A DNA stretch of 64,000 nucleotides from CAVHXA01 sp963639765 (lineage in GTDB: Bacteria > Bacillota > Clostridia > Oscillospirales > Oscillospiraceae): assembly GCA_963639765.1 (NCBI GenBank), contig CAVHXA010000003.1, positions 1 to 64,000 on the forward strand. The letters are read 5' to 3'. Made by a program: the position numbers and the translations under genes. The first letter of the stretch is position 1, and the number at the start of each line of letters is the position of its first letter. Shown piece after piece: positions 32,816-42,484 of the stretch. The notes beneath the pieces were generated by a model. The model did not search any database. It had not been told where the DNA came from and saw nothing but the letters and a program-made list of their open reading frames with translations.

Positions 32816-34594
32816 TCAGCCGGCCTGCTCGAACTGGCTGTTATACAGATCGGCATAAAAACCGCCCTTTGCGAGCAGTGTTTCGTGGGTGCCCTGCTCT
32901 ACGATATCACCGTTATTCAGACAGAGGATCAGATCGGCGTTTTTGATGGTGGACAGGCGGTGGGCGATGACGAAGCTGGTGCGGCCGGCCATCAGCTGAT
33001 CCATGGCCTGCTGAATCAGAAGCTCTGTGCGGGTGTCCACCGAGGAGGTGGCCTCATCGAGAATCAGAATGGGCGCGTTTTTGATAATGGCCCGCGCGAT
33101 GGTCAGCTGCTGCTTCTGCCCTGCGGACAGGCTGGCCCGATCAGACAGAACGGTATCATAGCCCTTTGGCAGGGTGCGGATATAATGATCAATACCGACG
33201 GCCTTTACGGCGGCGTCCAGCATGTCGTCCGTAACGTCGGGGGTGGAATATACCAGATTTTCGCGGATGGTGTCTTCAAAGAGCCAGGTGTCCTGCAGAA
33301 CCATGCAGAACTGCGTGTGTACATTTTCGCGGGTGGTGGCGCTGATGTCCACGCCGTCGATGAGAATGCGGCCGGAGTCGGGCTCATAAAACCGCATCAG
33401 AAGGTTTACCAGCGTGGTTTTGCCGGCACCGGTTGGTCCGACAATGGCAATTTTCTGCCCGGGCAGGGCAACTGCCGAAAAGTCGTGAATGACAGACTTT
33501 TCCGGGGTATAGCCAAAGCGAAGGTGCTCAAAGGTTACCGCGCCCTTTGCCTGACCGATCAGGGCGGGCTTCCGGCTTTCGTCGCTCAGCTCCGGCTGAT
33601 CCAGCAGGTCAAATACGCGCTCGCTTGCCGCAGCAGTGGACTGCAGGGTCGTGGCAATCTGCGCAAGACTGCTGAGAGGCTCGGAAAAGAGGCGTACATA
33701 CATGGTAAAGGCGATGATCACGCCAAAGGAGATGGAGCCGTTCAGCGCCATGATTCCGCCTGCCACGCACACGGCCAGATAGCTCAGATTGCCCACAAAT
33801 CCCATAATGGGCATCATCAGACCGGAATAGAACTCGGACTTCCATACGGATTCATACAGCCGGCTGTTCATGCTGCGGAATTCGTCGATAACCTGAGCCT
33901 CCCGACCAAAGGCCTTTACTACCTCGCAGCCGGAGTATTGTTCCTCAATATAGCCGTTCAGACTGCCAAGCTGCTCCTGCCGTGCATAAAAGAACTTCTG
34001 CGAGCGTTTCATGATCAGAGCCATGCAGGCAAAGCCGACAACGCTGGTGATCACCGCAAGAAGGGTCAGCGGCACGTTGGAAAGGAGCATCACAACGATT
34101 ACGCCGAAGAACTTGACCACACCCGCGATCATGTTGATGATGGATTCGTTGAGGGTCATGCCGATGGTGTCTACGTCGTTTGTCACCCGGCTGATTACGT
34201 TGCCGTAGGTGGTGGAGTCGAAATACCGAAACGGCAGGCGGCTGAGCTTGGCGTCGATGTCGCTGCGCAGGTCCTTTGAGATGCGCTGTGTTACCGTTGC
34301 CATAATCCAGCTCTGACCATAGGTGAGCAGCACGGATACGCCGTATATGCCGGTGAGTATGGCGCAGATGTGCCGAATGGCGTGCATGTTGATGTCGCCG
34401 CCCAGACCGGCCGAGATTTCATCGGTCAGCCGGCTGATATAGTCCGGCCCGATCACCTGGGTGACGGCTCCGCCGCCTGCGCACAGCAGCGCCAGTATGA
34501 TGGCGGGCAGAAATCGCTTTACGTAGCGCAGCAGCTTTGCCAGACTTTTTCCGGGATTGGCTGCCCTGCGAAAGTCAAAATCGTCTTCAAACAT
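32816..34594 (-). CDS. ABC exporter subunit, canonical ATPase site
   Basis: This 592-residue half-transporter has a six-helix membrane domain (about residues 30-320) and an ATPase domain. Walker A is GPTGAGKTT, the signature is LSAGQKQQLT, and Walker B is ILILDEATSSVD with the catalytic Glu. It starts with ATG at 34594, overlapping the previous gene by eight bases, behind GAGGAGG. With the next gene it should form a heterodimer that exports lipids, drugs or peptides. Confidence 0.9.
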   Translation of the reverse strand: MFEDDFDFRRAANPGKSLAKLLRYVKRFLPAIILALLCAGGGAVTQVIGPDYISRLTDEISAGLGGDINMHAIRHICAILTGIYGVSVLLTYGQSWIMATVTQRISKDLRSDIDAKLSRLPFRYFDSTTYGNVISRVTNDVDTIGMTLNESIINMIAGVVKFFGVIVVMLLSNVPLTLLAVITSVVGFACMALIMKRSQKFFYARQEQLGSLNGYIEEQYSGCEVVKAFGREAQVIDEFRSMNSRLYESVWKSEFYSGLMMPIMGFVGNLSYLAVCVAGGIMALNGSISFGVIIAFTMYVRLFSEPLSSLAQIATTLQSTAAASERVFDLLDQPELSDESRKPALIGQAKGAVTFEHLRFGYTPEKSVIHDFSAVALPGQKIAIVGPTGAGKTTLVNLLMRFYEPDSGRILIDGVDISATTRENVHTQFCMVLQDTWLFEDTIRENLVYSTPDVTDDMLDAAVKAVGIDHYIRTLPKGYDTVLSDRASLSAGQKQQLTIARAIIKNAPILILDEATSSVDTRTELLIQQAMDQLMAGRTSFVIAHRLSTIKNADLILCLNNGDIVEQGTHETLLAKGGFYADLYNSQFEQAG

Positions 34595-36344
34595 GGGCCA
34601 GTTCCTCCTCACTGAGCTGAGAGAGCGCAATCTGTCGATAAACACTGCTGGTCTTCAGCAGCTGCTGATGGGTGCCGATGCCGTCAATCCGACCGCGGTC
34701 AAGCACGATGATCTGATCGGCATCCAGGATGGTACCGATGCGCTGGGCAACAATCAGGCAGGTGGTTCCCCGGGTCTGCTTTTTCAGCTCCGTGCGCAGC
34801 TTGCGGTCGGTGCGGTAGTCCAGCGCAGAGAAGGAATCGTCAAAAATCAGGATCTCGGGACTGCGATAAACCGCACGGGCAATGCTCAGACGCTGCTTCT
34901 GACCTCCGGAGAAGTTGGATCCGCCCTGTGCTACGGTACCCTGATAGCCCGCACTGAGACCCTCGACAAATTCGGTGCCCTGTGCCACGGCAATGGCCTC
35001 CCGGACCCGCTGGCGGGTCTGTTCGGTTTCTTCATCACCGGAGCAGACGTTGGAGGTGATCGTACCGGAAAACAGCACGGCCTTTTGCGGAACAAAGCCG
35101 AGCTTGCTGCGCAGCACAGCCTGCGGATACTCCCGGACATCGACTCCGTCTACAAGGATCTGCCCGCCGGTAACATCATAAAAGCGAAGGATCAGATCTG
35201 CCAGCGTGGTTTTGCCGGAGCCGGTTGAGCCGATAAGAGCTACGGTCTGCCCGGCCTCCGCCCTGAAGGAAATGTCGCTGAGCACGTCGTCGGAGGCCTC
35301 GGGATAGCGAAAGCTTACGTGGCGGAATTCCACGGTTCCCCGTTCGGTTTCCTTCGCACCGGGGCCGTCTTTGATGCGCGGCTCGGTTTCAATGACCTCC
35401 AGGATCCGTTTTGCCGAAACAATGGCGCGCGGCGCCATGATAAAGATGAACACAAGCATCATAAAGGACATTACAACCTGCATGGCATAGGAAGAAAAAA
35501 CGACCATATCGGCAAAAAGACCTACCCGCAGCTCTATCTGCGCGGCGTGGATCAGATAGGCGCCAACCCAGTAGATGGCCAGATTCATGCCGTCCATTAC
35601 AAGCATCATGCCGGGGTTCATGATTGCCATCAGACGTCCTGTAAACAGGCTGGTTTTTGTCAGATCCCCGTTGGCCTTTTCAAACTTGGCCTCCTGATAG
35701 GATTCGGCGTTGTAGGCCCGCACCACACGCAGACCGGAGAGATGCTCGCGCGTAACGCGGTTGATGTTGTCGGTCAGCTGCTGCATGATCTTAAAGCGCG
35801 GCTCGGCAAAGATGAACAGGATGATGTTCAGAGCCAGCATTACCACGACAGCAACAGCCGCCGTGAGCGTCCACTGCCACTGCTTTGCGGAAATCTTGAT
35901 AATGGCCCAGATCGCCATCAGCGGAGATTTGATGATCATCTGCAGACCCATGGCCACAAGCGACTGCACCTGCGTAACGTCGTTGGTTGAACGGGTGATC
36001 AGACTGGCAACGGAAAAACGGTTGAGCTCTTCAAAGCCAAAGGACTGGGTGCGGGTAAAGACCTCGTCGCGCAGACGCATGGAATAGCCTGCAGCGATCT
36101 TTGCACACAGAAAGCCGGAAAGCATGGTGCCGACCATACTGGCAAGGGAGCACAGCAGCATCATGCCTCCGGCACGCCAGATGTCCTCCATTCGGCTGCC
36201 CTGCGTCTGCACGAGCGTGGTGATCTGTGCCATGTATTCGGGCATCTTCAGCTCAAGCCAGATCTGAGCTGCGATGAGAACGGTCGTTCCGGCGATCATG
36301 CGGCGTTCTGCTGCGGACAGATATTTCAGAATTCGTAAAAACAC
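34587..36344 (-). CDS. ABC exporter subunit, degenerate ATPase site
   Basis: This 585-residue half-transporter has the same architecture, with Walker A GSTGSGKTT and the signature FSGGQKQRLS. Walker B reads ILIFDDSFSALD: the catalytic Glu is Asp. Such a degenerate site is usual in one partner of heterodimeric exporters. GTG at 36344 is chosen because AAAGGAGG stands upstream. Promoter at 36398-36426; it is coupled to the partner gene. Confidence 0.9.
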   Translation of the reverse strand: MFLRILKYLSAAERRMIAGTTVLIAAQIWLELKMPEYMAQITTLVQTQGSRMEDIWRAGGMMLLCSLASMVGTMLSGFLCAKIAAGYSMRLRDEVFTRTQSFGFEELNRFSVASLITRSTNDVTQVQSLVAMGLQMIIKSPLMAIWAIIKISAKQWQWTLTAAVAVVVMLALNIILFIFAEPRFKIMQQLTDNINRVTREHLSGLRVVRAYNAESYQEAKFEKANGDLTKTSLFTGRLMAIMNPGMMLVMDGMNLAIYWVGAYLIHAAQIELRVGLFADMVVFSSYAMQVVMSFMMLVFIFIMAPRAIVSAKRILEVIETEPRIKDGPGAKETERGTVEFRHVSFRYPEASDDVLSDISFRAEAGQTVALIGSTGSGKTTLADLILRFYDVTGGQILVDGVDVREYPQAVLRSKLGFVPQKAVLFSGTITSNVCSGDEETEQTRQRVREAIAVAQGTEFVEGLSAGYQGTVAQGGSNFSGGQKQRLSIARAVYRSPEILIFDDSFSALDYRTDRKLRTELKKQTRGTTCLIVAQRIGTILDADQIIVLDRGRIDGIGTHQQLLKTSSVYRQIALSQLSEEELAHV

Positions 36345-36397
36345 GATCGAGCCTCCTTTTTGTGTGCCGTGCGAATCTGCCGACACAAGCACGCCGC

Positions 36398-36426
36398 ATT
36401 ATATCGCGGGATATTCAATATTGCAA
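36398..36426 (-). promoter_or_regulatory. Sigma-A promoter of the ABC exporter operon
   Basis: TTGCAA, a 17-bp spacer and TATAAT on the minus strand, about 54 bp upstream of the GTG start. The 36345-36668 gap holds this and a divergent promoter. Confidence 0.75.
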
Positions 36427-36591
36427 GAGCAGCGTTAGGGAAATACCGCGCAATCGTGTCTGCGGTGCTTCGCGGATCCGTCCCGTCGACGCAGCGGCAT
36501 CAAATCTTTTCGTACACAGAGTATGGGGTATGGGCCGCGGCTTTCTTTCTCGATATCTGCAACCGGCAGGCTTCGCGCCCGGAGGCACAGG

Positions 36592-36620
36592 TTGACGGGG
36601 GCTGAGGAGTGTGATACAAT
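36592..36620 (+). promoter_or_regulatory. Sigma-A promoter of the second Gly-Pro beta-helix gene
   Basis: TTGACG, a 17-bp spacer and TACAAT, 49 bp upstream of the ATG. Confidence 0.75.
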
Positions 36621-36668
36621 GCGATTGCTTTGTATCCGAAACAACCAACCTGAAAAGGAGACAGAATA

Positions 36669-38132
36669 ATGGAATATATCACAGGCATCGAGCACGAAAT
36701 CGAATTTGTCCGCAAGCCCTATACGCCTCCGGTGCGGCCGATGGGCGGTCCCGATGGCCCCGGCGGTCCCGGCGGCCCCGGCGGCCCCGGCGGTCCCGGC
36801 GGCCCGGGTATGGAAGCCATGCCGCAGAGCAAAACGGCGATCATCATCAAAAACGGCGGGCTCGACGGCGATTCGTGTCTGGAGCAGGCCGGCACACTCA
36901 GCTTCGACAGCGTATCCGGCGAAGAAATCTGCGGCCTCAGTCTGGTCAGCACCGACGGAGCAACGGGCGGTATTCTGGTTACGGGTCAGGGGTCCGATGT
37001 GCTGGTAGACGGCGCAAAAATCCGCCTGTCGGGAGACGGCTTCGGTCTGGGCGGGGCGATTTCGGGCGCGGCAGTCGAGGATCACGCGGTGCTCACTCTG
37101 AAAAACGCAGACATCATCACCGACGGCAAGCTCCGTTCGGCCACATCGTGTGGCTCCAACAGCATCCTCAGAGTATACGACTCCGTTCTGGTTTCACACG
37201 GGGCGCCGTGGAACGAAGCCGAAAAAGAGGTCACCTGGGTGGCGGGTCCCGGTATGGACAAGCCCATGGTTTATCTCGAAATCCAGGGCAACACGCGTAC
37301 ACACTGCACCGTGATGGATTCCGAAACCTATTTTTACAATTCCACCATTGCGGCAGACGCGTGGGCTGCGCTTTCCACCGATGCCGCCGGCAGCAGGGTC
37401 TATCTTGAGGCAAACGACTGCCGTGTCTTTACCCTGCGCTCCGGCTACGGCACCTATGCCGACACCAACTGCCACGTTGTTCTCAACCGCTGCGACATGA
37501 CGCTGGCCAACATGGCTGCGATCCTTGCCGGAGAATCCAGCGTAACGATGAACGACTGCTACGCAAAGTGCGGCAGCTACATTGCGCTGATCCACTGTGT
37601 CGGCGGGTCGGATACCGAGGTGTCCGCACTGAGCATAACCGGCGGAAAATATGTCACGCAGGACAGCGCCGTGATCGTAAAGAGCCAGAATGCCGACATT
37701 CTCATCGATGGTGCGGACATCCGTTCCTATGCGGGCCTTCTGATCAAAACCCGTGTAAACGACGACCCAGGAGCCACAAAGGTTGTGAACGAGCCGGCCT
37801 ACGGCATCCATGCCACCCTGCGGAATCTGACCACCGACTGCGGCATTGCGCATGCAGGCGAGCGGCTGATGTCCGCGCGTCTGTGCAGCACGCGGATGTG
37901 CGCTCCCATCACGGGCAACGTATTTGTCAGTCTCGACGAGAGCAGCTTCTGGCAGGCCACGGCCGATTCCGAGGTTACCCTGATGGGCAGCATCCGGCCC
38001 GACCAGATCGACGCGCCCGCCGGCGTTACCATCACGCTGCATGGCGGTCGGGAGGGACAGTGGACGCTGGCCTCCGGAGGCAGAGCCGTCATGGTCGAAA
38101 ACAGGCCTCCGAAGGGCGGCCCCGCCAGATAA
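36669..38132 (+). CDS. Second Gly-Pro-tract beta-helix protein
   Basis: This 487-residue protein starts without a signal peptide (MEYITGIEHEIEFVRKPYTPPV), has a Gly-Pro tract at about residues 25-48 (GGPDGPGGPGG...), then a long beta-helix-type region with alternating hydrophobic residues and Gly/Asn/Asp turns. It ends in a Pro/Gly-rich PPKGGPAR. AAAAGGAG precedes the ATG. It resembles the protein at 19529-21727 in composition and motifs (VMDSETYFYNSTI), but is shorter. It has its own promoter; the next gene also has a Gly-Pro insert. Confidence 0.75.
   Translation: MEYITGIEHEIEFVRKPYTPPVRPMGGPDGPGGPGGPGGPGGPGGPGMEAMPQSKTAIIIKNGGLDGDSCLEQAGTLSFDSVSGEEICGLSLVSTDGATGGILVTGQGSDVLVDGAKIRLSGDGFGLGGAISGAAVEDHAVLTLKNADIITDGKLRSATSCGSNSILRVYDSVLVSHGAPWNEAEKEVTWVAGPGMDKPMVYLEIQGNTRTHCTVMDSETYFYNSTIAADAWAALSTDAAGSRVYLEANDCRVFTLRSGYGTYADTNCHVVLNRCDMTLANMAAILAGESSVTMNDCYAKCGSYIALIHCVGGSDTEVSALSITGGKYVTQDSAVIVKSQNADILIDGADIRSYAGLLIKTRVNDDPGATKVVNEPAYGIHATLRNLTTDCGIAHAGERLMSARLCSTRMCAPITGNVFVSLDESSFWQATADSEVTLMGSIRPDQIDAPAGVTITLHGGREGQWTLASGGRAVMVENRPPKGGPAR
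36740..36810. repeat. Imperfect GGC-CCN tandem repeat coding for Gly-Pro units
   Basis: About eight GGP units are coded by repeats of ggcggccccggcggtcccgg type. It is a coding repeat. Confidence 0.85.
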
Positions 38133-38161
38133 ACCGAAAGGGATACGGCAGATATTTCGGG

Positions 38162-38190
38162 TTGAAACAGTCTGCGGACTGTGCTATATT
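38162..38190 (+). promoter_or_regulatory. Sigma-A promoter of the OYE-type reductase
   Basis: TTGAAA, a 17-bp spacer and TATATT, 155 bp upstream of the start. The leader between (38191-38344) holds no recognised structure. Confidence 0.7.
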
Positions 38191-38344
38191 AATGAAATAC
38201 ACCACCGTACAGACCGGCAGCGGCACGCAGAAGAAAGCATACAGAGCCTCTCCGGGACAAACCCGCACAAACCGACAAAAAGCCCCTCAAAGCTCCGGTC
38301 CAAACGGTGCCGATATCAATCACAACCAGAAGGAGAGTATGGCT

Positions 38345-40432
38345 ATGGGTAAATACCAACATCTGCTTGAGCCGGTTATCATCGGCGAAACCATCCTGCT
38401 GAAAAACCGCCTGCTGTCTTCCAACGCTCTGCCCCACTTCCTGCAGGGCCCCGAGACCTGGCCAAACGACCCGGTGATGATCTATCAGCAGAATATTGCC
38501 AGAAACGGCGCGGCCATTGTCACCATCGGCGACTGGTCCAACCCCGACCAGCACAAGGGTCACGGCGGCGACAGTGTGCATTTCCCCAGCTTTGATATGA
38601 CGGATCCCAGCGTGGAAAATTATCTGGCCCAGTATATCGAGGGCATCCACTTCTACGGCTCAAAGGCAACCATTTCCCTGATGCCAAATGTCCCGGCGGG
38701 CTATGGGGTCGAGGACTCCGCGGGCGGCGGAATGTTCGGCATGCCGCCCATGGGCGGTCCCGGCGGCCCGGGCGAACCGGAGGATGATGATATTGCGCCC
38801 AATCGCGGCGGTCCCGGCGGCCCACCCATGGACATGGACCCTGAGGAAATGGAAAAAATGATGGCCATGATGGGCGGCGGACCCAAGAAAAAGATGGGTC
38901 CCGAGCAGATGCAGGCCGTATGCGAGGATCTCGCAAAACGGGCCGTAAGATACAAAAACCTTGGCTTCGACGGCGTTTCGCTGCACATGGCCTATCAGGG
39001 CCCCATCGGTGCGCAGTTCCTCAGCCCGCTGTGCAACCACCGTACCGACGAATTTGGCGGAAGCGCCGAAAACCGTGTTCGCTTCCCGCTGATGATGTGC
39101 CGGGCAGTTCGTGAAGCCTGCGGCAAAAACTTCATCATTGAGGTGCTCTTTTCCGGAAAAGAAGCCGAGGGCGGCATCACCATCGAAGATTCCGTTGCCT
39201 TCGCCAGAGCCTTTGAAGGCACGGCAGACATTCTCCAGCTTCGAGGCGGCGATGGCGACGAGGCCCATCCGACCACATGGAACTCCACAGAGGAGCCCAT
39301 CACACTGAAAGTATCGGCCGCAATCAAGGCTGCCGGCTGCAAAATCCTGACCGCGCCCATCGGCGGCTTTCAGAATCCCGACCTGGCAGACAGATGGATC
39401 GCCGAGGGGAAAATGGACATGATGGCTGCGGCCAGAGCCTTTATTGCCGACCCGCATTATGGCGAAAAGCTTATCGAGGGCCGGGGCGAAGACGTTGTTC
39501 CGTGCATCCGCTGCAACAAATGCCACGGCCTTTCCATGTCGGGTCCGTGGATCAGCGTGTGCTCCGTCAACCCGCTCATGGGTCTGGAATTCAAGGCAGA
39601 CCGCATGATTTCACCGCCAAAACGCACAAAACGAGTTGCCGTCATCGGCGGCGGTCCCGCGGGCATGCAGGCGGCCATTACGGCTGCCGAGCGCGGACAC
39701 GGCGTTACGCTGTTCGAACGCGAGGGGCATCTGGGCGGTCAGCTGATCCATTCCGAATTTTTTGACCGCAAGTGGACCGTAAAGCTGTTCAAAGACTATC
39801 AGATCCGTCAGCTCGGCAGGCTGGGCATTGATGTGCGCCTGAATACGGCACCCACTCCGGATGCAATCCGGGCCGGCGGCTATGACGCGGTGGTGCTTGC
39901 GCTTGGCTCCGAGCCGAATATCCCGGCTATCGAGGGCCTGAAAAAGGCCGACGGCACTCTTGCCGACGGAGTCGTTACACCGATTATGACCTTTGGCCAT
40001 GTCGACGAGCTGGGCAGGCGCGTTGTTGTGGTGGGTGGCAGTGAGGTCGGCTGCGAAACGGCCATGTATATTGCCCAGACGGGCCGCGAGGTCACCATCA
40101 TCACACGGCAGACATCTCTTGCACCCTCGGCACAGCGTGTACATTACAACCTGCCTGTAGACGGCTACTGCGGCATCCGCAAAAAGACCGGCTGCACCAC
40201 CACCCGCTTTGACGGCGGACTGGTTTCCTATATCAACTGCAAGGGAATCGAAAAGACCATCGAATGCGATACGCTGGTCATATCCGGTGGCCTGAACCCC
40301 AGACAGAAAGAAGCACTGGCCTTCTTTGGCACGGCTCCCGAATTCCATACCGTCGGCGAATGTGCCGGCATCGAAGAGGGTACCATCCAGAAGGTACTGC
40401 GCTCTGCCTGGTCTGTCGCAAGCCAGATCTGA
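38345..40432 (+). CDS. Old Yellow Enzyme/dienoyl-CoA-reductase-type flavoprotein with Gly-Pro insert
   Basis: This 695-residue enzyme has an N-terminal flavin TIM barrel, an iron-sulfur segment CIRCNKC with a fourth Cys 13 residues later (about 385-405), and C-terminal FAD/NAD(P) Rossmann domains (RVAVIGGGPAGMQAA near 428; VVVVGGSEVGCE). The family reduces enoyl bonds; BaiCD-like and 2,4-dienoyl-CoA reductases belong to it. Between barrel strands, about residues 125-185 hold a Gly-Pro- and Met-rich insert (GGPGGPGEPEDDD, MDMDPEEMEKMMAMM) absent from typical members. The iron-sulfur spacing is CxxCxxC rather than CxxCxxxC. The ATG at 38345 is spaced nine bases from GGAG, so it is preferred over the ATG at 38339. 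Confidence 0.85.
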   Translation: MGKYQHLLEPVIIGETILLKNRLLSSNALPHFLQGPETWPNDPVMIYQQNIARNGAAIVTIGDWSNPDQHKGHGGDSVHFPSFDMTDPSVENYLAQYIEGIHFYGSKATISLMPNVPAGYGVEDSAGGGMFGMPPMGGPGGPGEPEDDDIAPNRGGPGGPPMDMDPEEMEKMMAMMGGGPKKKMGPEQMQAVCEDLAKRAVRYKNLGFDGVSLHMAYQGPIGAQFLSPLCNHRTDEFGGSAENRVRFPLMMCRAVREACGKNFIIEVLFSGKEAEGGITIEDSVAFARAFEGTADILQLRGGDGDEAHPTTWNSTEEPITLKVSAAIKAAGCKILTAPIGGFQNPDLADRWIAEGKMDMMAAARAFIADPHYGEKLIEGRGEDVVPCIRCNKCHGLSMSGPWISVCSVNPLMGLEFKADRMISPPKRTKRVAVIGGGPAGMQAAITAAERGHGVTLFEREGHLGGQLIHSEFFDRKWTVKLFKDYQIRQLGRLGIDVRLNTAPTPDAIRAGGYDAVVLALGSEPNIPAIEGLKKADGTLADGVVTPIMTFGHVDELGRRVVVVGGSEVGCETAMYIAQTGREVTIITRQTSLAPSAQRVHYNLPVDGYCGIRKKTGCTTTRFDGGLVSYINCKGIEKTIECDTLVISGGLNPRQKEALAFFGTAPEFHTVGECAGIEEGTIQKVLRSAWSVASQI

Positions 40433-40623
40433 GGCATCTTCAGAACAATACAGCGGCCGACTGCCGCTGAAAAAAGCAGGACCCGGAGCCTTTTGCGGCC
40501 AACATGGTACAAGGGGAGTCCGGGGTTCTGCGTTTCCGGGCAAAACGCAGAAAAATGGCTTTTGAATCCGGGCGAAGGCAATCCGGCAGGATCCGTGAGC
40601 AGGGATGCTGCCGCCCGCAGAGG

Positions 40624-40652
40624 TTGACAAGCTGCCGGAAAGAGGGCATAAT
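40624..40652 (+). promoter_or_regulatory. Sigma-A promoter of the adenylating ligase
   Basis: TTGACA, a 17-bp spacer and CATAAT. The -10 box covers an in-frame ATG at 40651, which cannot be the start if this promoter is used. Confidence 0.7.
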
Positions 40653-40692
40653 GACAAAAAAGAACACAAACGTCCCGAAAAGGAGGAAGAAT

Positions 40693-42228
40693 ATGTTTCC
40701 CGTAAAGCGAATGAGCAACAATTACCTGGAACGGCTGGATGCTTCTGCCGACAGATTCCCGGACAAGCCGGCATATATCAGCGAGCAGTTTTGCCTGACG
40801 TATCGGCAGCTGCGGGAAAAGTCCATGCGTGTCGGAACCTGCCTGGCCCGCAGCATCCATCCCCGTCAGACCGTGGCCGTGCTGATGCAGCGTGAGGTCT
40901 GGGCTGTGGCGGCCGTTATGGGCGTGATTCAGGCCGGCGGCATCTGTTCGGCACTCGACCCGACCATGCCTGCCGAGCGTATGCTGAAGATCTTTGAGAA
41001 TCTGCAGCCCGGCGCGATCGTCATCGACGAGTCGGCCAGAGCACTGGCCGAAGAGCTGCGCGGCCGCGTAAGCTGTCCTGTGATCGATTATTTCGAGGCT
41101 GAGCAGACTGCGGCAGATCCGGAGCTTTTGCAGAACCTGCGTGACCACTCCTCCCGACTTGACCCCATCCACATCTATTATACATCCGGCTCCACCGGCC
41201 AGCCAAAGGGCGTGGTTCATACGCACAACAGCATTCTGAACTATGCCGATCGTGCCTCGGACCACACCGATGTGATTACCGACAGCGAGGTCTACGGAAA
41301 TCAGGCCCCCTTCTTTTATGCCAACTCCATCAACGACATCTACCTTGCCATCGACAACGGCTGCACCGTGTACATCATTCCCGACCACTATTTCAAATTC
41401 CCCGAGACACTGGTGCGCTGCCTGAACGAAAAACAGATTACCACCCTGCTGATGACACCGCTCAACTATATCTATGTTGCCGATGCCGGAGTGCTCACGC
41501 CGGGCTGTCTGCCGCATATGCGTTCGGTCTATATGTGCGGAGAGGTCGTGCCCTACGAAAAAATGAAAATCTGGGCGCAGGCCGCCTCAAATGCCATCTG
41601 CTTCAATTTCTACGGCGCAACCGAATTCCCATACAGCACCGAATACGTGCTGGGCAGCCGCGAGTTTGCCCAGGGTGAGCCGGTTCCGGCCGGTCAGTGC
41701 CTGCGCGGTGCCAGAATTTTTATTCTCGACGAAAATGGTGACGAGGTCCCACAGGGTGAGAGCGGCGAGATCTATATCCATTCTCCCTGGCTGTCGAGCG
41801 GCTATTTCCGCGATCCCGAGCGCACTGCTTCGGCATATCTCAACGATCCGCTGGGCTATGGATGGAACTGTACCATGTTCCGCAGCGGCGATATCGGACG
41901 TATCGACGAAGAAGGCCAGCTGCTGGTTCTGGGCCGAAAGGATACACAGATCAAACACCGCGGTTTCCGCATGGATATCGGCGAGGTTGACGCAGCCCTG
42001 CGCGGCGTGGAGCATTGGCAAAACGGCTGCTGTTTGTTCGACGCGCAGGCAGATCTTTTGTATTGCTTCTGGACCGGACCGTTGACCGAGGCTGAGCTGA
42101 AGGATGCGCTGAGCACAAAAATCGAAAAGTACATGCTACCGAATGTATGGATTCACCTCAGCGAGCTGCCCCGCACATCCAGCGGAAAGCTGGACCGCGT
42201 GGGCCTGAAGGGACAATACTTCAAATAA
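40693..42228 (+). CDS. Stand-alone AMP-forming adenylation domain/acyl ligase
   Basis: This 511-residue ANL-family enzyme should activate an acid as acyl-AMP. Motifs: YTSGSTGQPKGVVHTH near residue 161, YGATEFPYSTEYV, RSGDIGRIDEEGQL near 396, GRKDTQIKHRGFRM, and the C-terminal catalytic Lys in TSSGKLDR near 496. The short N-terminus and layout resemble NRPS A domains and DltA. No carrier domain is fused; acpP (10992-11219) and the ACP-like protein (62800-63018) lie elsewhere in the window. GGAGG precedes the ATG. A CoA or carrier target cannot be told from sequence. Confidence 0.85.
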   Translation: MFPVKRMSNNYLERLDASADRFPDKPAYISEQFCLTYRQLREKSMRVGTCLARSIHPRQTVAVLMQREVWAVAAVMGVIQAGGICSALDPTMPAERMLKIFENLQPGAIVIDESARALAEELRGRVSCPVIDYFEAEQTAADPELLQNLRDHSSRLDPIHIYYTSGSTGQPKGVVHTHNSILNYADRASDHTDVITDSEVYGNQAPFFYANSINDIYLAIDNGCTVYIIPDHYFKFPETLVRCLNEKQITTLLMTPLNYIYVADAGVLTPGCLPHMRSVYMCGEVVPYEKMKIWAQAASNAICFNFYGATEFPYSTEYVLGSREFAQGEPVPAGQCLRGARIFILDENGDEVPQGESGEIYIHSPWLSSGYFRDPERTASAYLNDPLGYGWNCTMFRSGDIGRIDEEGQLLVLGRKDTQIKHRGFRMDIGEVDAALRGVEHWQNGCCLFDAQADLLYCFWTGPLTEAELKDALSTKIEKYMLPNVWIHLSELPRTSSGKLDRVGLKGQYFK

Positions 42229-42274
42229 AACCAAAAACACCGTGCAGACGCGTCTGCGAGCTCCACGGATTGAT

Positions 42275-42345
42275 TTTTGCCGGATCGGGCAGCCTTGCAA
42301 ACCGCAAAAGGTTTCGACTGTCCGTCTTCCGGCAAAATTCTTTTT
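42275..42345 (+). terminator. Intrinsic terminator with long loop
   Basis: TTTTGCCGG (42275-42283) pairs with CCGGCAAAA (42329-42337), then TTCTTTTTT. The 45-base loop may hold a small inner hairpin. Confidence 0.65.
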
Positions 42346-42406
42346 TCCCGGCCTGTGCCGGTTTGCCCTTTCAAAGCCGCACGGACAGGCGGCTGCGTGG
42401 ATTGTC

Positions 42407-42435
42407 TTTACAAGAATTCACACGCGTGCTATACT
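42407..42435 (+). promoter_or_regulatory. Sigma-A promoter of the CofE-like gene
   Basis: TTTACA, a 17-bp spacer and TATACT, 49 bp upstream of the ATG. Confidence 0.7.
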
Positions 42436-42484
42436 GGTGTCTGCCTGCCGGAGGGCAGAAATTTCAGACAGGGAGGCGGCAGCA

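Noticed and set aside
32615..34279. 554-codon plus-strand ORF
   Set aside because: It is antisense to the ABC exporter subunit and gapA start; no motifs.
37568..38344. N-terminal extension of the OYE-type reductase frame
   Set aside because: It overlaps the beta-helix gene out of frame, and a promoter and ribosome site lie before 38345.
40651..40692. Upstream in-frame ATG of the adenylating ligase
   Set aside because: It overlaps the -10 box of the promoter at 40624-40652; GGAGG supports the ATG at 40693.
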